The position numbers were made by a program, and so were the translations under genes. Shown here piece after piece: positions 32,735-44,478 of a stretch of DNA of 64,000 nt (positions within the stretch are counted from its first letter, which is position 1; each line of letters opens with the position of its first letter). This DNA is from Protonemura montana. Taxonomy: Eukaryota; Arthropoda; Insecta; Plecoptera; Nemouridae. The stretch covers positions 5,580,001 through 5,644,000 of the forward strand of contig OX387605.1 in assembly GCA_947568835.1 (NCBI GenBank), in the 5' to 3' direction. The notes below the pieces were generated by a model, which was not told the origin of the DNA, ran no database searches, and was given only the letters and a program-made list of their open reading frames with translations.

Positions 32735-33222
32735 GGGCTCGTAAGCAATTGGACCTGCCGTGTGACTTGATTTAGTCAAGAACACTCACATCTAACAAAT
32801 GCTGACATAGGTAAAAGTAATATCATTAAATTCCCGCAATGAAAGTACGAGAATTTGCAGTTTTTTAGCATCTGCATGCCTGGAAAACATTTGGTCAGTG
32901 ATAGCAGCCGTGGACGCCATTGTTTTTATCACCTCAATCCACTTCAAAAACCGGTCAGCCAATGGGAGCCGAGCTTCAGTAGTTCGATTCCACGAGGAGG
33001 GGTCGATCGAGCACGTGTTGTGACGTCACTTGAACAGCGATGCTGTAGGTTTCAGGCGATACTCTTCTGTCGGCTACTTGCCTGGTACGAAGAGACAAAT
33101 TTTCGCCTCGTTTTAGACGATTATTTCAGTTGAAACTTGTCATGGTTGGATTGACCGTACGTATAGGCAGTCCCGTGTCACTCACGCGTACCACGAGTTG
33201 CTTCAAAGTTTTCACAGGCAAA
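32735..33222 (-). repeat. Right arm of the large inverted repeat
   Basis: Inverse partner of 29085-29575. The CRE/E-box block lies at about 33010-33030 (CACGTGTTGTGACGTCA). The homology breaks at the outer side after GTGAAAACTTTGAAGCAACT (reading inward) and on the inner side at the SINE copy 3 junction. Confidence 0.75.
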
Positions 33223-33317
33223 CTAAATTTCCTAACAACATCATTCGTTCCCAGACTAGTGGTTAATTTCAGGGTGGACGGCGTCCACCAACCCAATTAT
33301 TTTCGAAATGCCTTTTA

Positions 33318-33400
33318 TGCTCCCATTGGCTGACCGGTTTTTAACGGCCATCGAAGTGATAAATACAAATGGCGGCCACGGCTGCTATCATACTCACAGA
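33318..33400 (+). repeat. Half copy of the promoter-like repeat
   Basis: Contains CTCCCATTGGCTGACCGG, GGCCATCGAAGTGATAAA and AAATGGCGGCCACGGCTG, matching the second copy at 20190-20270. It lies in opposite orientation to the adjacent right arm. Confidence 0.7.
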
Positions 33401-33518
33401 TACTGGTATATTTCGTTTGGTTCATACCAGTCACCTCGCTGATCGTCTTAAGTGTAATTGAGGGGAGTAGACATTGGTTTTACAAATGTTGTTGGCTCTT
33501 TAATGATATGTGAACGAT

Positions 33519-33750
33519 GTGGCGTGTTGTAAACACCGATTCTCGTGAGATCACCGACGTTAAGCAACACTGCGCTGGGTCAGGCATTGGATGGGTCACC
33601 CATTCACCCATCACCCATCATTCACGTGACCAGTTCTGTTCGGGATAGAGGTTGGTGATAGAGGAAGGTTGGAGATTGGGATCGAGAAAAGTGAATACAG
33701 TCTCTTTAATCGCCTTGCTTATCAACCCTTCGACAGCATGAATTTGCAAC
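33519..33750 (+). mobile_element. 5S-rRNA-derived SINE, diverged partial copy 4
   Basis: Head matches 5S (AACACCGATTCTCG, AAGCAACACTGCGCTGGGTC) but the box C region carries a local expansion of CACCCAT units (33597-33622). The 3' half is missing. The oldest-looking copy of the five. Confidence 0.75.
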
Positions 33751-33936
33751 ATTTGCAAGCGAAAATATAGCACTGACATTTAGCATCCGAGCGTTTAAAA
33801 TCCAAATATGCATAAAACTGAAATTCTCCTTGTATTATAGATGTGTAAAGTTACATTAGTTTAAAAGGCTGAGACTTTTGCCAAACTTTTTACACGCTAT
33901 CCAGATAGATGTGTTTTTATCACACGGGTTGGTGGA

Positions 33937-33956
33937 GGGTGGTTGGGAGGGGTGGG
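33937..33956 (+). repeat. Predicted G-quadruplex motif
   Basis: Four G tracts of three or more (GGG, GGG, GGGG, GGG) in 20 bp with loops of five, one and one nt, preceded by more GG pairs. Sequence-based prediction only. Confidence 0.6.
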
Positions 33957-34608
33957 CTACCTACCTAGCTCTAGAACTGCGAAATTGCCGGCGCCATTGC
34001 GGCATGTAATCAAAGATCCAAATTTCGTACTCTGTAAGCTTTTTTATTAAAATTTTTGAAAAGTCGATCATATTCTGGTTAAGGGGTAGTTGACCACCCT
34101 CGGTGGAATTTTAGAATTTTGTAACGGTGGAATTTTTTAATCTGGCATAAAATAGTTCATAAACCATAGTTTTGTAAGTGGTTGCTGGAACAAAATCTGC
34201 ATGTATGCAGTTTATTTTAGGTACTATTACCTATCAGGTATTACTATTTACCTATATAGGTACTAGATATTTGATAACCATTCGTTAGAATTAAGATGGA
34301 AAAAAAGTATCTGAACTGGCAGTTACCTGCAATCGTTTTAACTGGACAATGTTAAACTGGCCCTAAATCGTTTGTAACCATGGCTACAAACAAAACATAG
34401 TTGTCCGATTAGACCATGTGTGAGCTGGAATTGTTGCAGCCACTGTTACCTAGCAAAGAAATTGAAAATTGTTTTGCATTAATTGGTGCCTGAAAAATTT
34501 TCAATTGAAGAAATGTTACAATTTTTAAAGTGTCCTTAATACCAAACCAGAAACAGGGGTACTTTTTTTTGTATCTACTGCGATTCCGTGAGGAAAGTGT
34601 TCTTGGAG

Positions 34609-37600
34609 ATGCTTAGAAGAAGCAGCGCCTACAGTTACCTCACGGATCCTAACAGCCATGCCCTTGATAAGGAAAAAAACGCAAAATATGCAGCGGAAAG
34701 TAATATGGTGTTACTCAGAACCACCAACAACCTCAACCGATTTACGTAAGTTTATACACGCCCAATGAGCTGAAAGCAGTTGAAAAAAAGGGGAAGGTAT
34801 ACTTTTTATTGAAACGCATTTTACAGGCAAGACGACAACATATACCATTCTAGACAGAAAAATGTGCGGCAAAGTGTTGGGCCAGTGGCCAAAAATGAAA
34901 CGGTATTGAGTTTGGGACAACCTGCAAAATCCACAATAGCACTATCACACATCAGGTATATTATACCGAAATCTAAAAATCTAAAATTGTACGTACCTTA
35001 TTAAGAGGTATTACATAAAAATGTACAATACATTTTCAAGTTTTTCGATCTATGATCAGTGAATACAGCTAACTCTTTCCGATAAAACGAATTGTTTTAT
35101 CAATTGCAGGTCGATGACTAACAATATCCCACCACCAAGACCGCCAACACCACAATTAACAATCCTGCCGAAAACTAGAGGCTCAATGAGCTATCAAGTG
35201 CAACATCGACGAAGCATGGTTAGGTTAGTACTTACATGCAAACCTTTTTTTTTTAAATTACGAAGCTAAATCTTAATTATTATTATTATTATTTGTGGTG
35301 TTTAACGACGCACTGTTTTGACAACTGGCCCTGCGGCACTGGTCTAATGGCGTCGGTGAATGAGTGGATGATGATGAGGATGATGATGAACCTAACCTAA
35401 CCTAGAAGGGAGGAGGGGAAACCCGGTGCCGGCACGTAGCCTACTCCTGTCGAAAAGCACCCAGGGGACCACCGGCTTCACGTCCCTTCCGAAGGACGGT
35501 ACAACTCGAACAGCAGGATTCCTCCACAAATCCATGCTGTCGAGAGGTTGATAAGCAAGGCGAATGAAGTTGCTGTACTAACTTTCATCCCTCCAACCTC
35601 TCTCCCGAACAGAACTGGTCATGTGTATAATGGTCACCCATTCAATACCTGACTCAGCGCAGTGTTGCTTAACTTCGGTGATCTAACGAGAACCGGTGTT
35701 GCATCGCTTTGAGTTGGACTGAATGCTTAGTAATTAAAATAGATCGGAATAAGCACCTACAAAAATTATTAGTCTCATTAGAATATATTCTATAAACAGA
35801 TCATCACTTACGGACATCTCTATTATTAGTCAAAAAGAAGTTCCGCGTGTGGCAAATGAAGTTAAGCCTGGACGCCGGATTTCATCATTGTTTGTTAACA
35901 ACCCTTCGATACAAAATGGGAGGAACGCACCCCTTTTGCCGAGGCAAGTGACTATAAAAAAAGTTTCATTATGAGAATCGTGAAAAAACATGATTTATAC
36001 GTTAGCACTAAAAATAAGAAGATTTAAAAATGTTCTAATTTATTTACTTGACAGGAAAACAAGCTCAAATTTTATTGCTAAGAAGTCTGGTGTGAAAAAT
36101 TCAGACAGCGATGATGATAAGACCTCCGACGCTGTGTAAGTGTTAAGTGCGCATGATACGTGATAAACCCAAGTAGAAAGAGTCTAACTAGTGTTAAGGT
36201 TAGAGAAAGTAGAAATGAGTCTAAAAACTATAAGAAAGAGACAAGCGTATCTTAAAAAACTTTTCAGATACTCTGGTGACTACGTTGCTGACAATGAAGA
36301 TGCCACTGTGGACGACATCAGCAGTTACGCCAGTGACGATTGCTGGACGGATCTCGAAAACCAGACAGGCCATGGAGGTCTTAGGAGGGATGCACAAACA
36401 CAAACCTTGCACACAGCAGTAGCCTGGTATCTAACTGGACATAAGTTTCCATTTCACAAAATGCAGAAGAGGACTGAAACATGCCAAGTACAGACAATGT
36501 GAGTAATTGTTCCACACACTATGGTGCAAGAGAGTAATATTGTCAACATGCGACATTTTTTATTCTAATTAGAAGCCATCGAAGGTTGAGGATTTTCTAC
36601 ATGTTAAAATAGTGCTCATTTTTTCATAGGACGTTGTACGCAAGGCGATCTCACTCAGATACCAGCTTAAGAAGATCTAAGATAATGGAAAGGCCGAGTA
36701 CGTCTCCACCGTAAGCATGCCAACTTATATTAAAACGCAATTTTGTCTTGAGAATTTGAGATTGAATTTTAGCAATTTAATTCCAGATATGTATCTAGGT
36801 AATCTCATGTTTTTTCTGTTTTCCAGAAAGCTTTTTTCTCAATCTACCAAAATTAGCAAGCTAATATCAACGATGGAATGTTGCGCACGTCCAAGCACGT
36901 CCCCAGCGTAAATTACCTTTCTTTGTTTCTTCATCCATTTCAACAACAGTGTCTGGTCTTAATTGTTGAAACATGTAATTTTTCTAATTGGTATAAGTAA
37001 CTTATTTTGATTGCTTTATTTAATTTCCTTGTTGCAGTCAATTTTTTTCCACGACCAGAGCCAAGACTACCGAGTTTTTTAAGTCTAAGGAAATAACAGA
37101 AAGCTGTACCAAGCCAACAACATCTCTGAAGTAAAACAATTAAAAATATTGTTTATTGGCATATTATTAAATTTAAATGAATTTTATATTTATGTCTTAA
37201 CACTCTTTAGGCATGAAATGTATGGCCATTTTACTGTTTCATTTTCTTTCAGTCCTTTTGGTATCAAGTCCACAGAACTTAGCAAAGAAGGAAGTAAAAT
37301 TTTCCATTCCACGAGTAAAATGGAACATGAACAACAATTGACCAAGAATGAAATAAGGGTACCAGAGGCCATAAAAGCTATCCTCGAGCCTTTGGAACGC
37401 ACAAATGGAAGTGTTCCTGGATGCACAATGACACGTGGTAAGAGCCCAACGAGGTTTAACAGCGCAAGCAACAATTTCTTGAACTGTTTCCCACAAAGTA
37501 TCAAAATTATTCCTGAATTCGCTGAATTCCTGAATTGCTGAATAATTCCTGAATTGAGTCTATACGCGCCCTAGTTTGCAATTACGTTTAGAAGTGTGAC

Positions 37601-37838
37601 AGCGACTGACTGCATTCTCCCGTGTTCAGGCATGGCTCTAACCTTTGCTGCAAGCTTCCTGCTTTTCTTGGCTCTCCTGTGGATCGGCATATCTGTGAGC
37701 CTAGCAACACATCGAATCGTAACTCAGTACCTATACCCCCCACCGCCCGAAACAAATCCAATCTCTCTGTTCCTCAGGAGTTTCTTGAAATATGTTCATT
37801 TATTTGCCCATTGGGTGTGGTACATAGTGTATTATTAA
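34609..37838 (+). CDS. Uncharacterised Ser/Thr/Arg-rich protein with C-terminal membrane segment
   Basis: Eleven exons, 34609-34745, 34827-34955, 35110-35223, 35800-35943, 36055-36135, 36268-36498, 36630-36710, 36827-36907, 37038-37130, 37253-37437 and 37630-37838, join in phase to 494 residues. I do not recognise the family. Residues 1-~425 are hydrophilic and low complexity: PPPRPPTPQ, an acidic SDSDDDKTSDA patch and repeated PSTSP words. The last exon encodes a strong membrane segment (MALTFAASFLLFLALLWIGI), a YPPPPE turn and an aromatic-rich end (HLFAHWVWYIVYY). A tail-anchored or hairpin membrane protein is likely. Exons 7-9 look like tandem exon duplicates. Exon 4 uses a GC donor. The start is the first ATG of the open exon; an upstream non-coding exon cannot be excluded. 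Confidence 0.8.
35277..35701 (-). mobile_element. 5S-rRNA-derived SINE, copy 5, in an intron
   Basis: Near full length, within intron 3 of the 34609-37838 gene and antisense to it. The tail is an ATT repeat at 35277-35293; the first ~35 bases of the 5S-like head are missing. Contains CCTAACCTAACCTAG in the middle of the body. Confidence 0.88.
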
Positions 37839-37898
37839 CAGATACCCTGACCACCATACTGTGTGTAAGTTTTTTTTTTTAATTATTATTTCTATCAA

Positions 37899-37904
37899 AA
37901 TAAA
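37899..37904 (+). terminator. Poly(A) signal AATAAA of the 34609-37838 gene
   Basis: AATAAA begins 61 nt after the stop codon, giving a short 3' UTR. Confidence 0.6.
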
Positions 37905-37953
37905 ACAAATTGTAACGTGATGATCAGGAATTCAGGAATATGTGAGTTGATAT

Positions 37954-38158
37954 GGAGTGTTTTATTATTGTGAATACTATAACCCTCTCAAAAATTGATG
38001 TCCTAACGGGGACTCGCGCCCCGATCTCCACCTATCGCGGGAGTTGCTCTCAGCCATTGAGCTATTTGGACATATAATATTTAAGAGGGTTTTCGTGTAT
38101 TTGATGTTGATGATATTGATGGATCTCCAAGGAGTAGAACCAAGAAGCTGTGAAAATA
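37954..38158 (-). repeat. tRNA-like palindromic repeat, intact copy c
   Basis: The 75-nt core (38073-37999, minus) reads TGTCCAAATAGCTCAATGG, GAGAGC, a CTCC...GGAG anticodon-like arm, then CGGGGCGCGAGTCCCCG and TAGGACA: acceptor, D, anticodon and T arms in order. The acceptor pairing TGTCC/GGACA continues outward into inverted flanks (CTCTCAAAAATT on one side, partly decayed on the other). It lies between two convergent genes. Confidence 0.7.
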
Positions 38159-38489
38159 TGAGTTAATGTTTTTCAGCATATTTCAAAGCTGATTGACGTG
38201 GAGACCTCTTTTATGTGAAACTGTTAAACTATGGCATTTAGAAATAGTGAGTGATAATAAAAGATGACAACTAATGTGAGTTGCACATACCTAATTAATG
38301 TGATTATAGTACAGAAGATAAATGGTAGAAAGAAGTGTTTAATATTTACAGTCTAAAATTTACACTTACATTGTCTATATTTCAAAACGTATACCATTCA
38401 AAAAAATTAAATACACTTAAATCTAATGGCGTGCTTGAAATAAACATATTTTCAAGTTACATCTCACAAGATATCCCATCTTACTCTTA

Positions 38490-38495
38490 TTTATT
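38490..38495 (-). terminator. Poly(A) signal of the giant lipid transfer protein gene
   Basis: AATAAA on the minus strand, about 108 nt after the stop codon at 38603-38605. Confidence 0.55.
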
Positions 38496-38602
38496 TAACA
38501 GACTCATTCTGAATTAACTTTCTATCTTAATCCCAAAACAGTTTCACAATGTGTTTTTGGTTCTTGGTGACACAACTATAGTACCAACTGACCAGGCTTA
38601 GA

Positions 38603-41600
38603 TTACTCATTTTCGTCACTATTTGTTTTTTTATCAGCTTGTAACTCTGAAGGCAGCGCATAATCTTCAGCCACCATACTTTCCCAATCCTGTCACAGAA
38701 AATACAACTTAAGACTATGGCACTGTCTTAAACATAAAGCAATAATGTGTCATCAACAGTAAAAGAAAAACTCTCAACACTATCACAGTAAGGTAATAAA
38801 TTTCCATCAAGAATATAAATTACATTCAAAATGAATATGTAAGAATAAAATAACGTACAATCATCACAAACATTACATAAAAGTGAACCAGAAAGTTCAT
38901 CCAGAGTTTGTTAAAAAGATTTGATTTGCCTGCTTTTAACAGTTAACTTGTTTGAAGCATACCAAGAATAAGAACTATGAAGGAATAAACGACTTTCATT
39001 TCATAGTAAAAAGGGAATAAGCCTGCTCATATTAGTCGATGCAAGACTTACCATGAGCAGTTGGTCAACCGAGGGCAGGGAGCATCGCTGGCACTGGATC
39101 TGGCCAACACCATCCTTATCGACTAAGCAAGTGCACTTCTGGCAGCCGGCCGGATTGGCGGTTTTTGCCACACGTCTCGACCACACATCGATAAACTTCT
39201 TGGCACCGGTCTGCTGCTTCCTGGCCTCCGTCAGTCGGTCCAAGTTGAACACGGTGCCGTTGGTTTGGAGAGCGAGAGGCGAGCACGAGTCCTGCTTCAA
39301 CGTGATCTGAAAACCACGCAATTATTGAGATTAATATAAACCTTGGTGAGAAGAGAGAAGAGAAACTAACAGGGCGAGGATGGCACTTAATTCACTAGAA
39401 GTAGAAATAAGACTGCAAAATACAAAACTCATTGTTGCTTTTTGAAAATTGTGGGTTAAATGCCATTAGTACAGTTCAACATGTTATTATTCTTAATAAA
39501 ATACCTTACGCACACCAGTTAGCTACCATCTTGTTAAGATTGATTAAGTAAATAATCTTTCTGTGTTTTTATTTGGATGACTTGGATAATGAAATGGAAA
39601 TTGTTCACCAGGTAACTTTTGAGATTAATTAAATCAATCAGACACTTCTAAATGTTTCTTCTGAAAGTATTACTCTGCAACACTACTCTTTGTTCAACTT
39701 AACTCACCTCTCTAAGCAAACCACCGCTCGGCACAATGCTCTTCACGTTTCTAGCGGTGAAAACTCCGTTGGCATCCGTGCCGAAGACTTTGCCTTTGCT
39801 CCTCTTTTCGGTCGCCCCACGCATCTGCACTGCACTGGGCTGCAGGAGGTGCAGGGTGATGTCACGGTCCACGAGCTGTCGCAGCATCATTGACTGGTCC
39901 AGCTCCATCGGGCACCCAGAGCATTGCACTAGCACCACTGTCTTCGAGGCACCAGCTCGGAATGGTAGCTGCGATGCCACTTCGAGCGCGTCATACACTT
40001 CGTTGGCGTAGCCATATCGACGCACGGGACCTCCATTTGGGTGCAGCCTTCAAGAGCAACAGGAAATTCAGTTAAAAACTTAGTTGTGGTTCTAAAGTTG
40101 AAATTCACATGCAAGTGGGATAACAATAAAACAGTGAATGGTTCCCATTTTCCCATTAAAGAGTCAAATAAAACATAAAAACTTGTATAACTGCCATCAA
40201 AGTCACTGTCACTTACCCGACCAAAGCAACCTGCAGGCTCCTTGAATTCATCCAGACGCTGCCTTTGAAAGTTTGTGCGTGCGGTTCAAATATCTCCCCG
40301 TCGTACCCCACAACGGCAAATCTATTCCTCGCCAGCCCTTGCTGGATCATCGTGTTGTCCAGTTTGGTGGCCAACTTCCCCAGGTCAGTGTGGTTCACGC
40401 AGTCTCCCCTTGCAACGACAAACACCACATCCGCTGATGACACCTCAGTTCCGTCCAGAACCTTTGACTCGCCAACAAGCAAATCCTGGCTGTTCAAGAA
40501 TCCGCATTGTACTGTGGAGGAAGGAGCACACACTTAGATCATTGGCAGACTGGGGATTTTGTTGGATTGATTAAAAAATGTTTAATGCCAAAGTCAGTTG
40601 ATTTCATTTCTCAAAGAAATGTGTTAACAAATATATGTATACCTGACTTTAAATCTCAATCCGTTACAGGACATAAATCAGTATAGATACGGCCTATTTG
40701 AATCGGGCATGAATAATTACATATTACAAGCCTTATCTTTACATATCTTTAAGGTAAAGATATGAAAACTGTGAAATGGTAGCATGGTTCGAGTTAATTA
40801 CTACAATAATCTATTTTAATAGATTAAATTAATAATAACTTATTAATAATTTATTAATAGACAAAATTCTTCAGTTATTTTTACCATGGAATGCTGTTCA
40901 TTTTGTTCGTCAACTATTCACCCATTTTCTGTAATCATTTTAAACATTTGCTGGCCCTAGTTTTGCAATTGACAGCCAATATTGAACAAGATATTTCTAA
41001 GTTTAACACTCACAGCAATCTTGAGGTATAGCAACTTTGATGCCTGCCTGGGCACACTGGAGGCTATAGGCGATGGTGGCTGGACACATCTCCAGCCTTG
41101 CGTTGCTGTCGGAAAGACACATTGCAAGGAACGGCTCCGGCTGTACCAGCCCAAAGCATGCGGCCAGCGGAGACTTGCGGTGCGCGAAGAACGCTGTGCA
41201 CATCTTGGCAGATGTGGTGTCTGCAGGCGTTCGTTCAAGAGGGACAGAGGATTGGCATTGGCCTGCCATGCCCACACGCCATCCTTCTGCAAACCTGGTG
41301 GAAAAGAAGTGTGCTTTAGCAACCATTTCAGGGAAAGTTTTGTAACTAATGAAATGTAATTTTGTAATATAGTTTACTGTAGGCAAGCTGGTAAATAGTT
41401 TAGGTGGTTGAAACATGTTCTGCCAAGAAAAATCTGTTCTGAACCTTATGACCAAAGATATTTTCCAAATGTTTTGTGGCAAATATGAAAGGACTATGAA
41501 ACAAATATTTTGATAAGAGGTTTATTAGTTCTTTGACAGAAGATGTTTTTAGTGGTATAGGATATAGAATTTAAGAAAATTTTTTGCCCTGATTTTTCCA

Positions 41601-44478
41601 ACTAAAGGTGTTTAGCCTTGCTAAAAAGCATTTACAATGCTAACACTGAGTAAAAGTTGCTTCAAATTTTCATGAAAACTCTCATATTCGAGTTTACCAT
41701 ATTTTGTTTAAGCTATACTTACGTCGACAGATCGGTAGCCCTTTTTCCGTTTGGCAGGTCCATATCGTTAGCGGGTTCGTTATCGAAGCTCCCCAAAAGC
41801 CCTCCAACCTTTCCCAGGTAATAGCCAGACAGGTTGACTGTGCAAATGTCATGGTAGAGGTTGCAATCAACGTTCATTTTGTCCTGGAAGGACACGACAA
41901 TGGTGTGGCCGCTGCGAGTAACCTCCAATGATGGATCTAAGAATGCTGGTAATTCCGTGTTGACTCCGTCGATGGTGACGCGATAGTTTGGCAAGATTTC
42001 GATCTGGTGGCCTGCACTCAGCACCGTCAACGACTTCCTGTTCACTTTCCCATTCTGCAATGTCATATCAAAGAACTTAGTATTTTGATTAAAACATCTG
42101 GACCAGAGAAACCACATCAAAGATCCATTTTAATGCCTGCAATATTTTTGACAATGTATTATCACCTAGTCTGAAAAGTGAACAAAAATAAAAGATTGCA
42201 TACATTTTCTGTAGAATGCTAAGAATGATGTGATTTGTGCATATTGCAAATTTCCCTTTAAACAAACAAATATTCAACTCATCCACAACAGCAGTTCCCA
42301 GTAATAAGGGAAAAATTCATGAACATTCTTGAGGAACTTACTTCCAGATGAAAGTTTACGACGACAGAGAATGTGTTGTCAATCAGGTCGCTTGCCAGGA
42401 GATAGCTGCACTCTCCCTCAAAGTCGTAGAATTTCTTGTCAAAGGTAATGAAATGCCCTAGGCCGAGCATGGTTCCAGTTACTCCAAACGGTGGCAAATA
42501 CTTGGAGGTGTCCAGGAAGTTTGGCATTATGTCCCTCGTCGCTGCCGTAATGTAGTTGCTAAACCTAAATGAAAACAATGATGTGCAATAGTCCTAAATG
42601 TTTGCAATGAAAAAAAATAACGAAAACATTATCAGATCTACCTTGCTATTTGGAAAACAGGTTTTAGTATCAATATTTTAGTATTCTTGCACTTGAACTC
42701 AGCACATTAAGCAAAATCAATCAAAACTCACTTTTCTAGTCTGATTTCATTGGTGTTTGATGCATTTTCTTGAACAAATTGAGAGAACTTAGGAAGCTCT
42801 AGGAAACTGTCCCAGTCAACTGGCAGGTTTTGGCTTATCTCAATATAGTTGCTTGTGATAATCATTTTGGACTCGAGCTGCGTTTGGAATTCGTCCTCCT
42901 CGTCCAGTTCCTTTGCCAAATTCACAACGAGCTTGTTTATGCTTTCCAGCAGAGTGTGGATCGTCCATCGGAACTCTGACGGCATGTCATTGTACTGCCA
43001 GATCCACGCCAGCTAAACGAGAAATAAATATATTGTTTTTCGGTAAAAGAAATGCATATGATTTTCTTTAAAAAATGGTTAATATCTGAGACTAGCTACT
43101 TACTTAAACTACTTAAAAGAAAAGTATGCAAGTAAAGAAAGGTAAACAGGCATGCATTATGTATAAATTTACCTTATGAGAGATGGTTTCCATTATATGT
43201 TTAGCAAAAGCAACAGAAGGAACTTGGTTAACATGATTCAAGTGTCCAGAAACTGCGTTTTTGGCAGCGTCTATGTATTCTTTGTAGTCTTCGAACATTC
43301 GTTGGAAATCTTGAACTAAAGTCTCTCCAACACTGAAAGTGAATTCTATCTTGTCAAATGGTTTGCATAGTTATTAAGATAAAGCAAGAAGAAAATATTG
43401 TAAAATATTTTGACACAAATACTGTTAGTGTCCATACGTACATGGTGACATATTCGATCACATCGTCAATGTACTTGTGCACACTGATTTCTGCAAGCCA
43501 GCTGGAATATCTGTTGTAAAAAGTCACCAATTCCTGCACCTCTTTCACCGACATAATAGTCGTTTGTACTGTAACCACGAGCGCTGTTGGCCAGAACAAA
43601 ACTGATTAAAAATGAGAACAGTGTAATTATTTTGCATTCATGAAGAAGGCTGATTTATCTGTGTGAAATCTGATTTAAATTGCAAACGCTTCCAATGTGT
43701 GGGGTATTTTATTATTAGGAACACTAATAATCTCTCAAGAATTGAAGACCTTGGTTAGAGCAACACCCACGACAGATGGAGATCGGGATTCGATTCCCCG
43801 TTTGGACATCAATTTTGAGAGGTTATTAGTGTTCCTAATGATTAAAAGGTGTATTCTATTTACCGTTGATGCTGCGTTCGATTGCAACAAAGCTGCTGTG
43901 CATGAGGAAAGTGTGCTGATGCACCGAGTTGATGATCTGATCCATGGCAAGGGTGTACCGAGCAATCAGTCCAGTCAATATTTGCTCGGCGTTTGCTAAC
44001 GTCTGTGCAACCAGTGCGTCGACCTGAACGACAGCGTCTTGGAAGGCAACTAGAAGGCCCTTGAATGCGGTGCGCATTTGCTTCAACAAGGCCTTCACTT
44101 CTCGCAGTACACCGCCGCTCATTTTGATAGCTGACTGTCCAATTTCCTGGAATTATATTCATTGGGTGAGAAATGGATGATTTTCCAGTATTGTTTTTTG
44201 CCCATATCTACTAGATCCACTTCTATGTTATTTTCAGAAATGGGAAAAACATGACAGAAATGCAAAGAAATTAATAATATCATATGTTAATACATTTTTT
44301 AAGAAAGGTTTATCACTAAATTACCTGCAGCTTCTTGAAGGAGTCTGCAAGCTTGTTCAAGTCGATTGACATCACCGTAGCAAATTGGTTGGCAAAGTTC
44401 TTGGCTGTTGAGAATACAGCAGAAAATGCATCCAGCGCTTGCTTGGCAAGACATGATGCTTTCTCGTGGGCGTATGCT
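38603..44478 (-). other. C-terminal module: helices, vWD, C8-like, vWA-like and Cys-rich end
   Basis: About 950 residues over twelve exons. After a helical region (for example LAKQALDAFSAVF and IVRMF-type helices), exon 42342-42564 opens the vWD domain (MLGLGHFITFDKKFYDFEGE CSYLL), continued by NGKVNRKSLTVL and GLLGSFDNEPANDM, closing with STFAEGWRVGMAGQC. A C8-like segment follows (MCTAFFAHRKSPLAACFGLV ... CP.TIAYSLQCAQAG). Exons 40217-40511 and 39708-40047 resemble a von Willebrand A fold (DVVFVVARGDCVNHTDLGK; KTVVLVQCSGCPMELDQSMM). Exon 39052-39306 ends in a C-x2-C ... C-x2-C group. The last exon codes for an acidic 28-residue tail ending SDENE. Confidence 0.75.

Noticed and set aside
37741-37838. 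KASH-like tail in the orphan protein (YPPPPE plus membrane segment)
   Set aside because: KASH peptides end in a terminal PPP-X motif; here the Pro run is about 35 residues from the end, so I mention it only as an alternative.
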